The translations under genes and the position numbers were made by a program. Shown one piece after another: positions 46,719 through 53,663 of a stretch of DNA of 53,663 nucleotides (within the stretch, counting starts at the first letter, position 1; each line of letters opens with the position of its first letter). Source of the stretch: Bacillota bacterium (GTDB taxonomy: Bacteria; Bacillota; Clostridia; Caldicoprobacterales; Xylanivirgaceae); the NCBI GenBank assembly GCA_023621995.1, contig JAMOAB010000136.1, forward strand, positions 1 to 53,663, written 5' to 3'. The notes under the pieces were generated by a model. That model had not been told where the DNA came from. It worked only from the letters and a program-made list of their open reading frames with translations, and did no database searches.

Positions 46719-47522
46719 TTATTTTTGATTCATACTTCCTGTACGATAACCTTTAAGATCCAGTGATACATATGAAAAGCCTAAACTTGTCAGTCTGCCA
46801 TTTATCTTATCCATGATCTCTGTGTCAAAAAACCGTGTCCGCTCATCCTGCCCCACTTCAATCCTGGCTAAATTTCCATGGAGTCTCACCCTTACCTGTC
46901 TAAAACCTAGGTCCCTTAGATAGTCCTCTGCCTTCTCTATCTTACCGAGTTTTATATCTGTTATTCGCTCTCCATGGGAAATCCTAGTTGCAAGGCATGC
47001 AAGGGCCGGTTTATCCCATGTAGGAAGCCCTAATTCATATGATATCTTCCTTATATCAGACTTGGTAAATTTACAATCTAGAAGAGGACTCAAAACTCCT
47101 AGTTCTCTAGCCGCCTTCATACCTGGACGATAATCATCCATATCATCATAGTTAGAACCATCTAAAACATTCTCTATACCGTATAGTCTAGCCGTCTCTA
47201 CTATTTTACCGAATACTGCCTTTTTGCATACATAACATCTATCCCCATCGTTCCTTGAAAATTCGTCCACATCTAATATATGACGGGTTTCAAGTATCAC
47301 ATGGGAGACGCCAAGTTCATCTATAAACTTCTTTGCATCTTCTACCTCTCTTTGGGGATTTAGAGGTGATACTGCTGTTATGGCCATACACCTAGTACCT
47401 AGTATGTCATTACATATTTGCAGTAGAAATGTACTATCTACGCCCCCTGAATATGCCACTGCTACACTACCTAGATTTTTTATATAGTTCTTTAAATCAT
47501 TTAGTTTTCCTTCCATTGCCAC
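46719..47522 (-). CDS. larE: ATP-dependent pyridinium-3,5-biscarboxylic acid mononucleotide sulfur transferase LarE
   Basis: Inserts sulfur into the nickel-pincer cofactor precursor. 267 residues: PP-loop SGGVDST (25-31) and the C-terminal part with C176 in PALACLATR, the sulfur-donor position in Lactobacillus LarE. Here there is also C96xxC99 (CYVC). The three Cys set is that of LarE forms thought to bind a [4Fe-4S] cluster and act without sacrificing the protein Cys; that is recalled, not tested. No larA, larB or larC is in the window. The start is a GTG with AAGGAAG 8 nt upstream; an ATG is two codons on. Confidence 0.9.
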   Translation of the reverse strand: MAMEGKLNDLKNYIKNLGSVAVAYSGGVDSTFLLQICNDILGTRCMAITAVSPLNPQREVEDAKKFIDELGVSHVILETRHILDVDEFSRNDGDRCYVCKKAVFGKIVETARLYGIENVLDGSNYDDMDDYRPGMKAARELGVLSPLLDCKFTKSDIRKISYELGLPTWDKPALACLATRISHGERITDIKLGKIEKAEDYLRDLGFRQVRVRLHGNLARIEVGQDERTRFFDTEIMDKINGRLTSLGFSYVSLDLKGYRTGSMNQK

Positions 47523-47547
47523 TTGCCTATCTTCCTTTCGTGAAATT

Positions 47548-48171
47548 TTATATATCTAGTATTGGGAGCATATCTTTAAAAGAATATACAGTATAGTCAG
47601 CTTTTACACTTCCCTCTACCCCATTGCTCACAAAAAAACAAGAAGCTATACCTGCGTCTTTAGCAGCTAATATGTCTAAATCCCTATCTCCAACGGCAAG
47701 AACGTTTTTTCTGTCTAAACCATGTTTATCCATTATATATACGAAACCATCACCAGAAGGTTTTCCCTTCAGTCCATGAGTCTTTGTGACTATATCAGTA
47801 AAGAGTCCATCCATATTCCTCATAGATAGATATTCATAGGTTGAATCTCCCCTATGGGTATATACATAGTTCCGTCTTCCACTCTCTTTAACTCTTTGGC
47901 AGACCTCTTTTGCATACTGAAAGGGCTTTATTTCATGTTTATCCATGTTGTTTTCATATTTCCAAAATATCTCCCTTAGCTCTTCTCCTAATCCAAACTT
48001 TTCTTGATAGTACTCTACTGCTTGGGATACTGAAAGTTTTAAGTGTCCTAGAATATGCTTTTCATCATCATCATAACCTAAATCATTAAGTGCCCTTTTA
48101 AATGCCTCCGTCATTGGAGGATAGGTATCAAATAGGGTCCCATCAAAATCCCATATAATATCTGTAAACAT
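47548..48171 (-). CDS. HAD-superfamily phosphatase (phosphoglycolate phosphatase-like)
   Basis: About 207 residues. Motif I WDFDGTLFDT (nucleophile Asp), cap helices, motif II THRG, motif III KGKPSGDGF (Lys), and motif IV VGDRDLDILAAKDAG. Substrate unknown. AAAAGGGG precedes the ATG at 48171; the frame is open nine codons further but that start lacks an SD. It begins 17 nt after DUF3006 and 26 nt before larE in the same direction. Confidence 0.87.
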   Translation of the reverse strand: MFTDIIWDFDGTLFDTYPPMTEAFKRALNDLGYDDDEKHILGHLKLSVSQAVEYYQEKFGLGEELREIFWKYENNMDKHEIKPFQYAKEVCQRVKESGRRNYVYTHRGDSTYEYLSMRNMDGLFTDIVTKTHGLKGKPSGDGFVYIMDKHGLDRKNVLAVGDRDLDILAAKDAGIASCFFVSNGVEGSVKADYTVYSFKDMLPILDI

Positions 48172-48187
48172 AGTAGCCACCCCTTTT

Positions 48188-48409
48188 CTATTCTTCATCC
48201 CACATATCCTCCATCAATTTATTTATTCTCTCCCGCCTTTGTCTAGTCGCCTCCATATCAAGAGTTATACAATCACCACATATGATTATGCTATCCCCTT
48301 CTTTTGCATCTTCAGGAATAAGATGAATATCTATATCTTCACAGGTGCCATCTTCTAGCTCGCATACGGCAAACTCCTCTTCAAACCTGTCTATAATTGC
48401 CCTCTTCAC
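48188..48409 (-). CDS. DUF3006 family protein
   Basis: 73 residues. MKRAIIDRFEEEFAVCELEDGT is the usual DUF3006 start, followed by a small beta-rich core and a charged C-terminal helix (RQRRERINKLMEDMW). The GTG at 48409 has GAGG 8 nt upstream; an upstream GTG (48418) would overlap the SD. Found next to ComEC-like MBL proteins in many Firmicutes, as here (stop codon of that gene 10 nt away). Function unknown. Confidence 0.8.
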   Translation of the reverse strand: MKRAIIDRFEEEFAVCELEDGTCEDIDIHLIPEDAKEGDSIIICGDCITLDMEATRQRRERINKLMEDMWDEE

Positions 48410-48419
48410 TGTAAACACC

Positions 48420-49295
48420 TCACTTAAATTCTATCTGTTTACCATCGGACATAACGTGTATAGTTCCATCTCTATCAGTTCTATATATTTCTATCCCAAA
48501 CTCCTCAAGTAACTGTATTATTTCCTTATGTGGATGTCCATATTTATTGCCCTCTCCACAGCTAATAATAGCGTATTCTGGAGAAATTGCCTTTAAAAAC
48601 TCCTCAGAAGTAGAAGTAGTGGAACCATGATGGCCAACTTTTAAAACCTGTGCCCTAAGATTTTGACCACTAGATAGCATATATTCTTCTGATTCCTTCT
48701 CTGCATCCCCTGTAAATATAAAACTAACATCTCCATATTTAAGTTTAAGTACTGCACTACTATTGTTTAAATCATCGTAAGTATCCTTTTTCTCTGGTCC
48801 TACAAAATTAGCATCCACATCGTCTAAGGGAATATCAACGCCAGCGTATGCCGGTTTAAATTGTAGGCCTTTTTGTTTAACTGACAAAACAAATTTTTCA
48901 AAGGTCTTTGTGTTATGTGTAGTCTTGGGCATATATATAGAACCAATATCAATATTCTCTATAACAGTAATGAGCCCTCCAATATGATCTGAATGAAGGT
49001 GCGTTGCCACTATTACATCTATTTTGTCTACTCCCAGCTCCTTCAAAAAATTCAATACATTTTCACCTTGATCTGCCTCACCCCCGTCTATTAGAATAGT
49101 GTTATCGTTGGGAGTACGTATAAATATACTATCTCCCTGACCTACATCGATGAAATATACATCTAGATTCCCTGGAATATCAGGATTAGAAGGTTCATCT
49201 ACGTAATACTCAATATCGCATGCAGGTACAAAAAGTACTACTATAATCAAAAGTACAATAAGTGTTACAAAGTTTCTAACGTTTTTAGTTTTCAA
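48420..49295 (-). CDS. Lipoprotein metallo-beta-lactamase (ComEC C-terminal-like)
   Basis: About 291 residues. An N-terminal hydrophobic segment ends in a lipobox-like VPAC (LFVPAC), predicting lipid anchoring outside the cell. The MBL domain resembles the C-terminal domain of ComEC: VGQGDSIFIRT, DGGEADQG, HLHSDHIGG (zinc ligands HxHxDH), GDAEKESEE, VGHHGS and GHPHKE. No DNA-channel domain is present. It could be an extracellular nuclease or phosphodiesterase. TTG start at 49295 (GAGGAG 6 nt upstream) is preferred; the frame is open 16 codons further. Followed by DUF3006. Confidence 0.85.
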   Translation of the reverse strand: MKTKNVRNFVTLIVLLIIVVLFVPACDIEYYVDEPSNPDIPGNLDVYFIDVGQGDSIFIRTPNDNTILIDGGEADQGENVLNFLKELGVDKIDVIVATHLHSDHIGGLITVIENIDIGSIYMPKTTHNTKTFEKFVLSVKQKGLQFKPAYAGVDIPLDDVDANFVGPEKKDTYDDLNNSSAVLKLKYGDVSFIFTGDAEKESEEYMLSSGQNLRAQVLKVGHHGSTTSTSEEFLKAISPEYAIISCGEGNKYGHPHKEIIQLLEEFGIEIYRTDRDGTIHVMSDGKQIEFK

Positions 49296-49448
49296 TGCTG
49301 TCTCCTCTCCTACTATAGATTTGTTATGCACTATTATAAACATATATTGCCACTAAATCAAATTATTTTTGTAACTTTGATTTAGTGTGTGGCATATTTA
49401 ATAGTATAAAATCACATTTTTTGAATTGTAGTTTTTTATAAATTGCTA

Positions 49449-49477
49449 TTGCATTTTTCCTATATATATAGTATTAT
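49449..49477 (+). promoter_or_regulatory. Promoter of the trpP T-box transcript
   Basis: TTGCAT (49449-49454), 17-nt spacer, TATTAT (49472-49477), about 20 nt before the T-box stem I. The region 49344-49448 is AT-rich and holds nothing else recognisable. Confidence 0.65.
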
Positions 49478-49504
49478 ACTTTTAAACATATAGCTCTTAA
49501 ATTC

Positions 49505-49758
49505 TATGATGAGGAGTAGTAGTTAAGATTAAAACTTTAAAGCGAGCCTGGGATAGTGGAAGCCTGGTAGTATAGATCTTAATGAATGGACCTCTAAGAT
49601 GTAGTGCGAAATCAAATTAGAGAGTAGCAACTATCGGAAGCCTACCGTTACCAAAGGACAGGGCATGTTAGTGCCCCATAATGAGCCGATGCCTTGTGCA
49701 TAAATTAGGTGGCAACGCGAATCAACCTTCGTCCTAATATGGATTTGAAGGTTTTTTT
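49505..49758 (+). ncRNA. T-box riboswitch, tRNA-Trp specific
   Basis: Stem I base GAGG/CCTC (49511-49514, 49591-49594), specifier loop with AGTAGTAG on the 5' side and GAA-TGG on the 3' side, specifier codon UGG at 49587-49589 (Trp), then TTAAGAT/ATCTTAA (49523-49529, 49576-49582). The T-box bulge TGGC (49710-49713) would pair with the GCCA end of tRNA-Trp. Antiterminator ATTAGG/CCTAAT (49704-49709, 49733-49738) competes with terminator AACCTTC/GAAGGTT (49724-49730, 49747-49753) followed by T7. Uncharged tRNA-Trp turns on the downstream trpP. Confidence 0.93.
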
Positions 49759-49787
49759 ATTTTTAAAATAAAGAAAGGGGTATTTTT

Positions 49788-50300
49788 ATGAATCTAAGAA
49801 AATTTATTTCAAGTTCACTTTTGTTGGTAATAGGGCTCATACTACATCAGATCGCACCTCCGCTACTTATGGGTATGAAACCAGATTTTCTGCTCACTAT
49901 GATGTTTATCGCGATAATGCTGTCTGATGACTATAAGATGGCCACAATAATCGGTATAACATCAGGGCTCTTGACAGCAGCAACTACTACATTTCCAGGT
50001 GGACAGATTGCAAACATAATCGATAAGATAATTACCTCTCAAGTAATATTTGTACTCAACAAAGCTCTTGGAGATAATATGAAAGAATCTGTTAAAATGC
50101 TTATAATAACTACAATAGGAACACTGATAAGTGGATTTGCATTTTTAACGGCTGCACTTTTCACTGCTGGATTGCCAACATCATATAAGGCACTAGTCTT
50201 CACCGTTGTACTGCCTGCCACTGTGGTAAATACAATCGTATCAATAGTGGTATATAAGGGAGTGACGCTTGCTCTCAGACACTCAAGACTCACCTTATGA
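49788..50300 (+). CDS. trpP: Tryptophan transporter TrpP
   Basis: 170 residues, five or six membrane helices. MNLRKFISSSLLLVIGLILHQIAPPLLMG-like N-terminal helix, then GMKPDFLLTMMFIAIML and FPGGQIANIIDKI are typical of TrpP/YhaG tryptophan uptake proteins, which resemble ECF S components. In Bacillus the gene is TRAP-controlled; here a tRNA-Trp T-box stands 30 nt upstream, giving independent evidence for the substrate. SD AAAGGGG. Transcribed alone, ending in a strong terminator. Confidence 0.93.
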   Translation: MNLRKFISSSLLLVIGLILHQIAPPLLMGMKPDFLLTMMFIAIMLSDDYKMATIIGITSGLLTAATTTFPGGQIANIIDKIITSQVIFVLNKALGDNMKESVKMLIITTIGTLISGFAFLTAALFTAGLPTSYKALVFTVVLPATVVNTIVSIVVYKGVTLALRHSRLTL

Positions 50301-50310
50301 AAGTCAATTA

Positions 50311-50355
50311 AATAAGAGCTTGCTATTTTATGTATATGAATAGCAAGCTCTTATT
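50311..50355. terminator. Bidirectional terminator between trpP and the TSCPD gene
   Basis: 17-bp perfect stem (50311-50327 and 50339-50355), 11-nt loop, A/T-rich at both ends. Confidence 0.85.
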
Positions 50356-50361
50356 TATATG

Positions 50362-50610
50362 TCAGTTACCTTGTGTAAATTGTATCAAAGCCCTAGATAG
50401 TTGGTCCGGACATGATGTATCCTTTCTGCCACATTTTATACCAGATAATTTCTCAATGACGTCATCTACATCCATTCCCTCTACAAGTTTTCCAAGGCCT
50501 TGGAGGTTACCATCACAACCACCTTCAAACTCTACATCCTTCACTTTTCCATCTATTATGTCAAATGCTATTTTTCTAGAACATACACCATTTGTGATAT
50601 ATTGATACAT
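50362..50610 (-). CDS. TSCPD-domain protein (TIGR03905-like)
   Basis: 82 residues. Four conserved cysteines in GVCSRKI, GGCDGN, IKCGRKDTSCPDQL give the TSCPD domain name (TSCPD at 65-69). The domain also occurs at the C-terminus of class II ribonucleotide reductases; the stand-alone form is widespread in Clostridia and of unknown function, probably metal-binding. Single gene, convergent with trpP. Confidence 0.87.
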   Translation of the reverse strand: MYQYITNGVCSRKIAFDIIDGKVKDVEFEGGCDGNLQGLGKLVEGMDVDDVIEKLSGIKCGRKDTSCPDQLSRALIQFTQGN

Positions 50611-50722
50611 ATATGCTTTACTCCTTTCTACATTATCGGCATGTCTATTATTATACTCATAGAAAAGGATAAGGCAATATATACTAAACTATCTAATTCA
50701 GACTTTATAATATATTCTTTAG

Positions 50723-50751
50723 TTGACAATGGTTGGCATTTATCTTAAGAT
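50723..50751 (+). promoter_or_regulatory. Promoter of the DUF3842 gene
   Basis: TTGACA (50723-50728), 17-nt spacer, TAAGAT (50746-50751), 49 nt before the ATG at 50801. This makes an upstream in-frame start at 50723 implausible. Confidence 0.6.
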
Positions 50752-50800
50752 TTATTTTGGGCATATATTTACAAGTTTTTATGTGAAGGAAGGATTATAT

Positions 50801-51214
50801 ATGAATATTGCTGTAATTGATGGACAAGGTGCCGGCATTGGTAGAACCATTATAAGAAGAATATGCCGAGAAATAAATGTTGATATAACTATAATAGCCC
50901 TTGGTACAAACAAAGTAGCTATGGACAATATGTTGGGGGCTGGTGCCCATAGGGGGCTTCACGGAGAGAATGCCATATGTGAATTTCTTACAGATGAATG
51001 TATAGATACTTTAATAGGCCCAATAGGAATATTGTGTAGTGGCGGCATCAAAGGAGAAATCACGCCTAAAATAGCCCATGCCGTGTTCCATGCAGATTGT
51101 ACTAAATACATATTGCCACTCAAAGCACATGGACTCTATATTCCTGGCACAAGGCATTTGGAAATTAGAGAATTCATTGACGAGATTATATCGGATATAA
51201 AAAAGGGAGCATAA
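50801..51214 (+). CDS. DUF3842 family protein
   Basis: 137 residues. MNIAVIDGQGAGIGRTIIRRI is a Rossmann-like nucleotide-binding start (GxGxG-type GQGAGIG), then LGTNKVAMDNMLGAGAHRGLHGENA and a C-terminal EIREFIDEIISDI helix. Unknown function, restricted largely to Clostridia in my memory. GAAGGAAGG is 7 nt before the ATG. Its terminator-like hairpin (51204-51221) overlaps the stop. Confidence 0.85.
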   Translation: MNIAVIDGQGAGIGRTIIRRICREINVDITIIALGTNKVAMDNMLGAGAHRGLHGENAICEFLTDECIDTLIGPIGILCSGGIKGEITPKIAHAVFHADCTKYILPLKAHGLYIPGTRHLEIREFIDEIISDIKKGA

Positions 51215-51221
51215 GCTCCCT
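51204..51221 (+). terminator. Hairpin at the DUF3842 3' end
   Basis: 7-bp perfect stem AGGGAGC/GCTCCCT with loop ATAA, which holds the stop codon. T-tract poor, so efficiency uncertain. Confidence 0.5.
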
Positions 51222-51271
51222 AAAATATTCTGCACATATGGGTTTGCAATTGTCTATTCCCTTATAATCCA

Positions 51272-52666
51272 CTATGCCTCAAGCAAAAATGCTCTATAGC
51301 CCTTTACTGCTTCATATATATCTGCCTTACTTGCAACCTCCCAAGGTGCATGCATATTATGAACTGGCACACCACAATCTATGACATTCATGCCATAGTT
51401 TGCTAGGATATATGCTATTGTTCCACCTCCACCTTGGTCTACCTTGCCTAGTTCAGATGTTTGCCACATGACATTATGCTTATCCATTATTGCACGTATC
51501 TTTGCTATATACTCGGCGTTGGCATCATTAGAACCTGATTTTCCTCCACTACCTGTATACTTATTGAATACTACCCCCCTACCAAAATAGGCACAATTTT
51601 GCTTTTCCGAAACAGATGGGTAATTTGGATCATAGGCAGCACTCACATCTGAGGATAGCATGTTGGAGTTTGCCAGTGTTCTCCTTAGTTTAAACTCGCT
51701 ATAGTCACCTACAGCATTCATAACTTCAGCCAATGCGTTTTCAAAGAATCTAGAATGCATGCCCGTGGCACCTACACTGCCTATCTCCTCTTTGTCAACT
51801 AATAAGGTGACACATGTCTTCTTTGGAGCTTCTATCTCCATCATAGCTTCAAAGGATGCATAGGCACATACCCTATCGTCATGTCCATAGCCCATTATCA
51901 TACTTCTATCTAATCCAAAATCCCTTGCAGGTCCTGCAGGAACAACTTCTATCTCAGCAGATACAAAATCTTCTTCCTCTATATCGTACTTCCCTTTGAG
52001 AATTCTTAGTACATTGGCTTTTACCTTTTCATCTTCTTTGTCGTCATCCTTCAGAGGTATACTACCTATACATATATTTAAGTCTTCACCTGTGAATGCA
52101 TCTTTAAGTTTCTTTTCCATTTGATCTTTTGCCAAGTGTATGAGCAGATCGGATATCCCAAATACTGGCTCTCCTTCTTCATCACCTATGTTTATGTCTA
52201 CTATAGTACCATCTTTTTTGACTACAACACCATGCATAGCAAGTGGCATAGCTACCCATTGATATTTTTTGATACCACCATAGTAGTGAGTTTTTAACAT
52301 AGCAAAATCTGTATCTTCATATAAGGGATTTTGCTTTAAGTCAAGTCTTGGTGAATCGATATGGGCTCCGAGAATGCTAAGACCCTCTTCAAATGGTTTA
52401 GATCCTATGACAAATAGACATAGTGATTTGCCATAATTATTTACATATACCTTATCACCTGGTTTTAATTTTTCACCCTTCTCTACAATATCTTCCAAAT
52501 TTCTATAGCCTTTTTCCTCTGACATCTCTACGAATGTATTTACACATCTTCGTTCAGTTTTATTATTTGATATGAACTTTCTATATCTTTCGCCCAATGC
52601 AAAGACACTTTTTAGTTCTTCTTCATCATATCTATCCCATGCAAGTTTTATACCATCCTTTACCAT
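51272..52666 (-). CDS. M18-family aminopeptidase
   Basis: 464 residues, cytosolic zinc metallopeptidase that removes N-terminal residues. Metal and catalytic segments in order: GAHIDSPRLDLKQ (zinc His and bridging region), DKEEIGSVGATG (catalytic and zinc Glu), SSDVSAAYDPN, and HNMHAPWEVASK near the end (zinc His). A long insertion (about 190-260) forms the oligomerisation domain. Family members form large dodecameric or tetrahedral particles. SD GGGGAGG. No operon partner. Confidence 0.94.
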   Translation of the reverse strand: MVKDGIKLAWDRYDEEELKSVFALGERYRKFISNNKTERRCVNTFVEMSEEKGYRNLEDIVEKGEKLKPGDKVYVNNYGKSLCLFVIGSKPFEEGLSILGAHIDSPRLDLKQNPLYEDTDFAMLKTHYYGGIKKYQWVAMPLAMHGVVVKKDGTIVDINIGDEEGEPVFGISDLLIHLAKDQMEKKLKDAFTGEDLNICIGSIPLKDDDKEDEKVKANVLRILKGKYDIEEEDFVSAEIEVVPAGPARDFGLDRSMIMGYGHDDRVCAYASFEAMMEIEAPKKTCVTLLVDKEEIGSVGATGMHSRFFENALAEVMNAVGDYSEFKLRRTLANSNMLSSDVSAAYDPNYPSVSEKQNCAYFGRGVVFNKYTGSGGKSGSNDANAEYIAKIRAIMDKHNVMWQTSELGKVDQGGGGTIAYILANYGMNVIDCGVPVHNMHAPWEVASKADIYEAVKGYRAFLLEA

Positions 52667-52753
52667 AAAAATGCCTCCCCTTAATATATGTTACGATCAT
52701 ATGATACCACAAACATCCTAAATATAATACCTTAAATTGCGAGCTTTGATTAC

Positions 52754-52795
52754 AAAGAAAAAAGTGGTGCCGATATATATATATATATCGGCACC
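52754..52795 (-). terminator. Perfect 30-nt palindrome plus T-run, terminator of the secreted-protein transcript
   Basis: 52766-52795 is a perfect inverted repeat with a (TA)n centre; on the minus strand it is followed by ACTTTTTTC. The region between 52667 and 52850 otherwise has no gene. Confidence 0.8.
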
Positions 52796-52850
52796 GTCTT
52801 ATTTTGGGTTTTACGAGGTTTTATGGACATATGTCTATGTGCTTATTTTT

Positions 52851-52931
52851 CTACTTTTTTCGCTCCTTAAGAATCCTTATACGAATTGCTTCAACACGCC
52901 TTCCTTGACCTATTGTTCCTGCAAAATGGAC
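52851..52931 (-). pseudogene. Out-of-frame continuation of the secreted-protein gene, ChW-repeat-like
   Basis: In another frame from that of the 52910-53248 gene, the minus strand reads VHFAGTIGQGRRVEAIRIRIL then KERKK and stop. The AGTxGQxxRxEAIxIxI pattern matches the end of clostridial hydrophobic ChW repeats. A stop (TAA) sits immediately before it in its own frame, so it is not an independent gene; a one-base indel near 52931 would fuse it to the upstream protein. Confidence 0.5.
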
Positions 52932-53248
52932 TTAATGGTATAATATCCACTGACTGGCACACCAAATGCAATCTTTATATACTCTCCAACATTATTAGAT
53001 TGGATCTGTATTCCATAAGGTTGATTCCTATAGCCATCAGATGCATTAGACTCTATTATCTCCCATCCATTTCTCTCTATGGTCGAATCTATACCCTCTT
53101 TAAAATCATAGTTAATAGAGGATATAAGCCCTAGCACTTCTACATTAATAGTGTCTTCGAGTAAAACTCCATCAATATCTGCCAATACTATAAAACTATT
53201 TGATATAAAACAAAAGATTAGTAATAGAGATGTGATTTTCGCTTTCAT
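52910..53248 (-). CDS. Secreted protein of unknown function, probably truncated
   Basis: 112 residues. A Lys-start signal peptide (about 1-23, MKAKITSLLLIFCF then cleavage near VLA-DI) and a beta-rich domain with GWEIIESNASDGYRNQPYGIQIQ and GEYIKIAFGVPVSGYYTIK, resembling galactose-binding-like (carbohydrate-binding) sandwich domains. The reading frame ends abruptly after GYYTIKSILQEQ, while the next frame continues with a ChW-like tail, so it is probably frameshifted or a remnant of a larger surface protein. Not assigned to a known family. Confidence 0.6.
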   Translation of the reverse strand: MKAKITSLLLIFCFISNSFIVLADIDGVLLEDTINVEVLGLISSINYDFKEGIDSTIERNGWEIIESNASDGYRNQPYGIQIQSNNVGEYIKIAFGVPVSGYYTIKSILQEQ

Positions 53249-53542
53249 GCCATGTTTCTCCCCTTTTAATGATGAAACCCAATGGACAAAAAGCTATGTG
53301 ACAGATATATATCTATATTAGAACTAGCACCTCCTAACTAATATCTATCTGTATTTGGCTATACATGGGAATCATAAACTGCAAAGTTACTTCTGAAATA
53401 ACTATGTCTTTAAACACCGTCAAATATTGAGAAACATGTTAGAAAGTGAATATATATAGCATAAGCCTACAATTTTTAAGCAAGATAAACTGTAGTAGAT
53501 ATGCATAACCAAATTCATTTTCACTTATCTATTAGATAAATC
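53249..53542. other. Intergenic region with no recognised element
   Basis: About 290 nt between the ABC permease and the secreted protein. AT-rich; no hairpin with a T-run, riboswitch or clear promoter seen. Confidence 0.5.
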
Positions 53543-53663
53543 TTAACCCTTTATCGAGCCTATTAATACACCTTTGACAAAATATTTCTGTATAAATGGA
53601 TATACCAACAATATTGGTACAGTAGCCACTATTATGCAGGCATACCTTATGCTCAGTCCTATA
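53543..53663 (-). CDS. Carbohydrate ABC transporter permease, C-terminal end only (5' end beyond window)
   Basis: 40 codons ending at TAA (53543-53545). The translated end GLSIRYACIIVATVPILL followed by VYPFIQKYFVKGVLIGSIKG is typical of LplC/MalG-type permeases of sugar importers, which end with F(V/T)KG(V/M)xxGAxKG. The rest of the gene and any binding protein and ATPase lie outside the window. Confidence 0.88.
   Translation of the reverse strand, partial: IGLSIRYACIIVATVPILLVYPFIQKYFVKGVLIGSIKG

Noticed and set aside
49505-49530. GAG-GAG-TAG-TAG run at the start of the trpP leader as a TRAP binding site
   Set aside because: The triplets are contiguous, without the 2-3 nt spacers TRAP needs, only four are present, and they are fully explained as T-box stem I and its AGTA loop.
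52766-52795. (TA)n microsatellite
   Set aside because: It is the centre of a perfect 30-nt hairpin with a T-run on the minus strand, better read as a terminator.

Overview
This window reads as chromosomal DNA from an AT-rich, endospore-forming, probably anaerobic member of the Firmicutes (Clostridia; the mix is reminiscent of Thermoanaerobacterales-type genomes, which is inference). Evidence: spore-coat CotF-type genes, the cortex amidase CwlD, the c-di-AMP pair cdaA-cdaR, an HprK/HPr carbon-control pair, formate-tetrahydrofolate ligase, a tRNA-Trp T-box and a TRAP (MtrB) protein. No phage, IS element or CRISPR array was seen. Most genes lie on the minus strand.

Layout, read along the minus strand from the middle to the left edge: a cell-wall and C1 block (fhs, ftsW-like, class B PBP), then a niacin-type ECF S component behind its own promoter and a probable NiaR operator, then uvrC. 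Next comes a long carbon-control and envelope run: Cof-type HAD, hprK, ROK glucokinase, an orphan solute-binding-like protein, murB, a PHP phosphoesterase, rapZ, whiA and HPr. It closes with a terminator. Then dnaE, mtrB (TRAP), a small protein, pfkA, pyk, a YbgC-type thioesterase and a 23S rRNA uracil methyltransferase that runs off the left edge. HprK, its substrate HPr, glucokinase, PfkA and pyruvate kinase therefore sit within about 15 kb.

To the right of fhs: a tRNA-Arg(CCG), a plus-strand stand-alone receiver domain whose phospho-acceptor Asp is Glu, a cdaA-cdaR-DUF2225 operon, a two-gene AmmeMemoRadiSam locus (radical SAM enzyme plus a B-A fusion), cwlD, a roughly 2,830-residue cyclic beta-1,2-glucan synthase, two small coat-type genes, NfeD, a patatin-like phospholipase (plus strand) and an Mrp/ApbC ATPase.

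The most interesting region is 43.2-46.7 kb. An aroF-pheA operon is preceded by a strong promoter, a 45-codon leader ORF with a Phe cluster (7 Phe in 13 codons), a 10-bp antiterminator whose 5' arm overlaps the leader stop codon, and a competing terminator. This is a textbook ribosome-mediated attenuator in a lineage that normally uses T-boxes or TRAP. A DUF1538 membrane protein plus PII-like pair is transcribed divergently from it. The right end holds larE, a HAD phosphatase, DUF3006, a lipoprotein metallo-beta-lactamase, a complete Trp T-box upstream of trpP, a TSCPD protein, DUF3842, an M18 aminopeptidase, a secreted protein with a probably frameshifted 3' end, and the last 40 codons of a sugar ABC permease.
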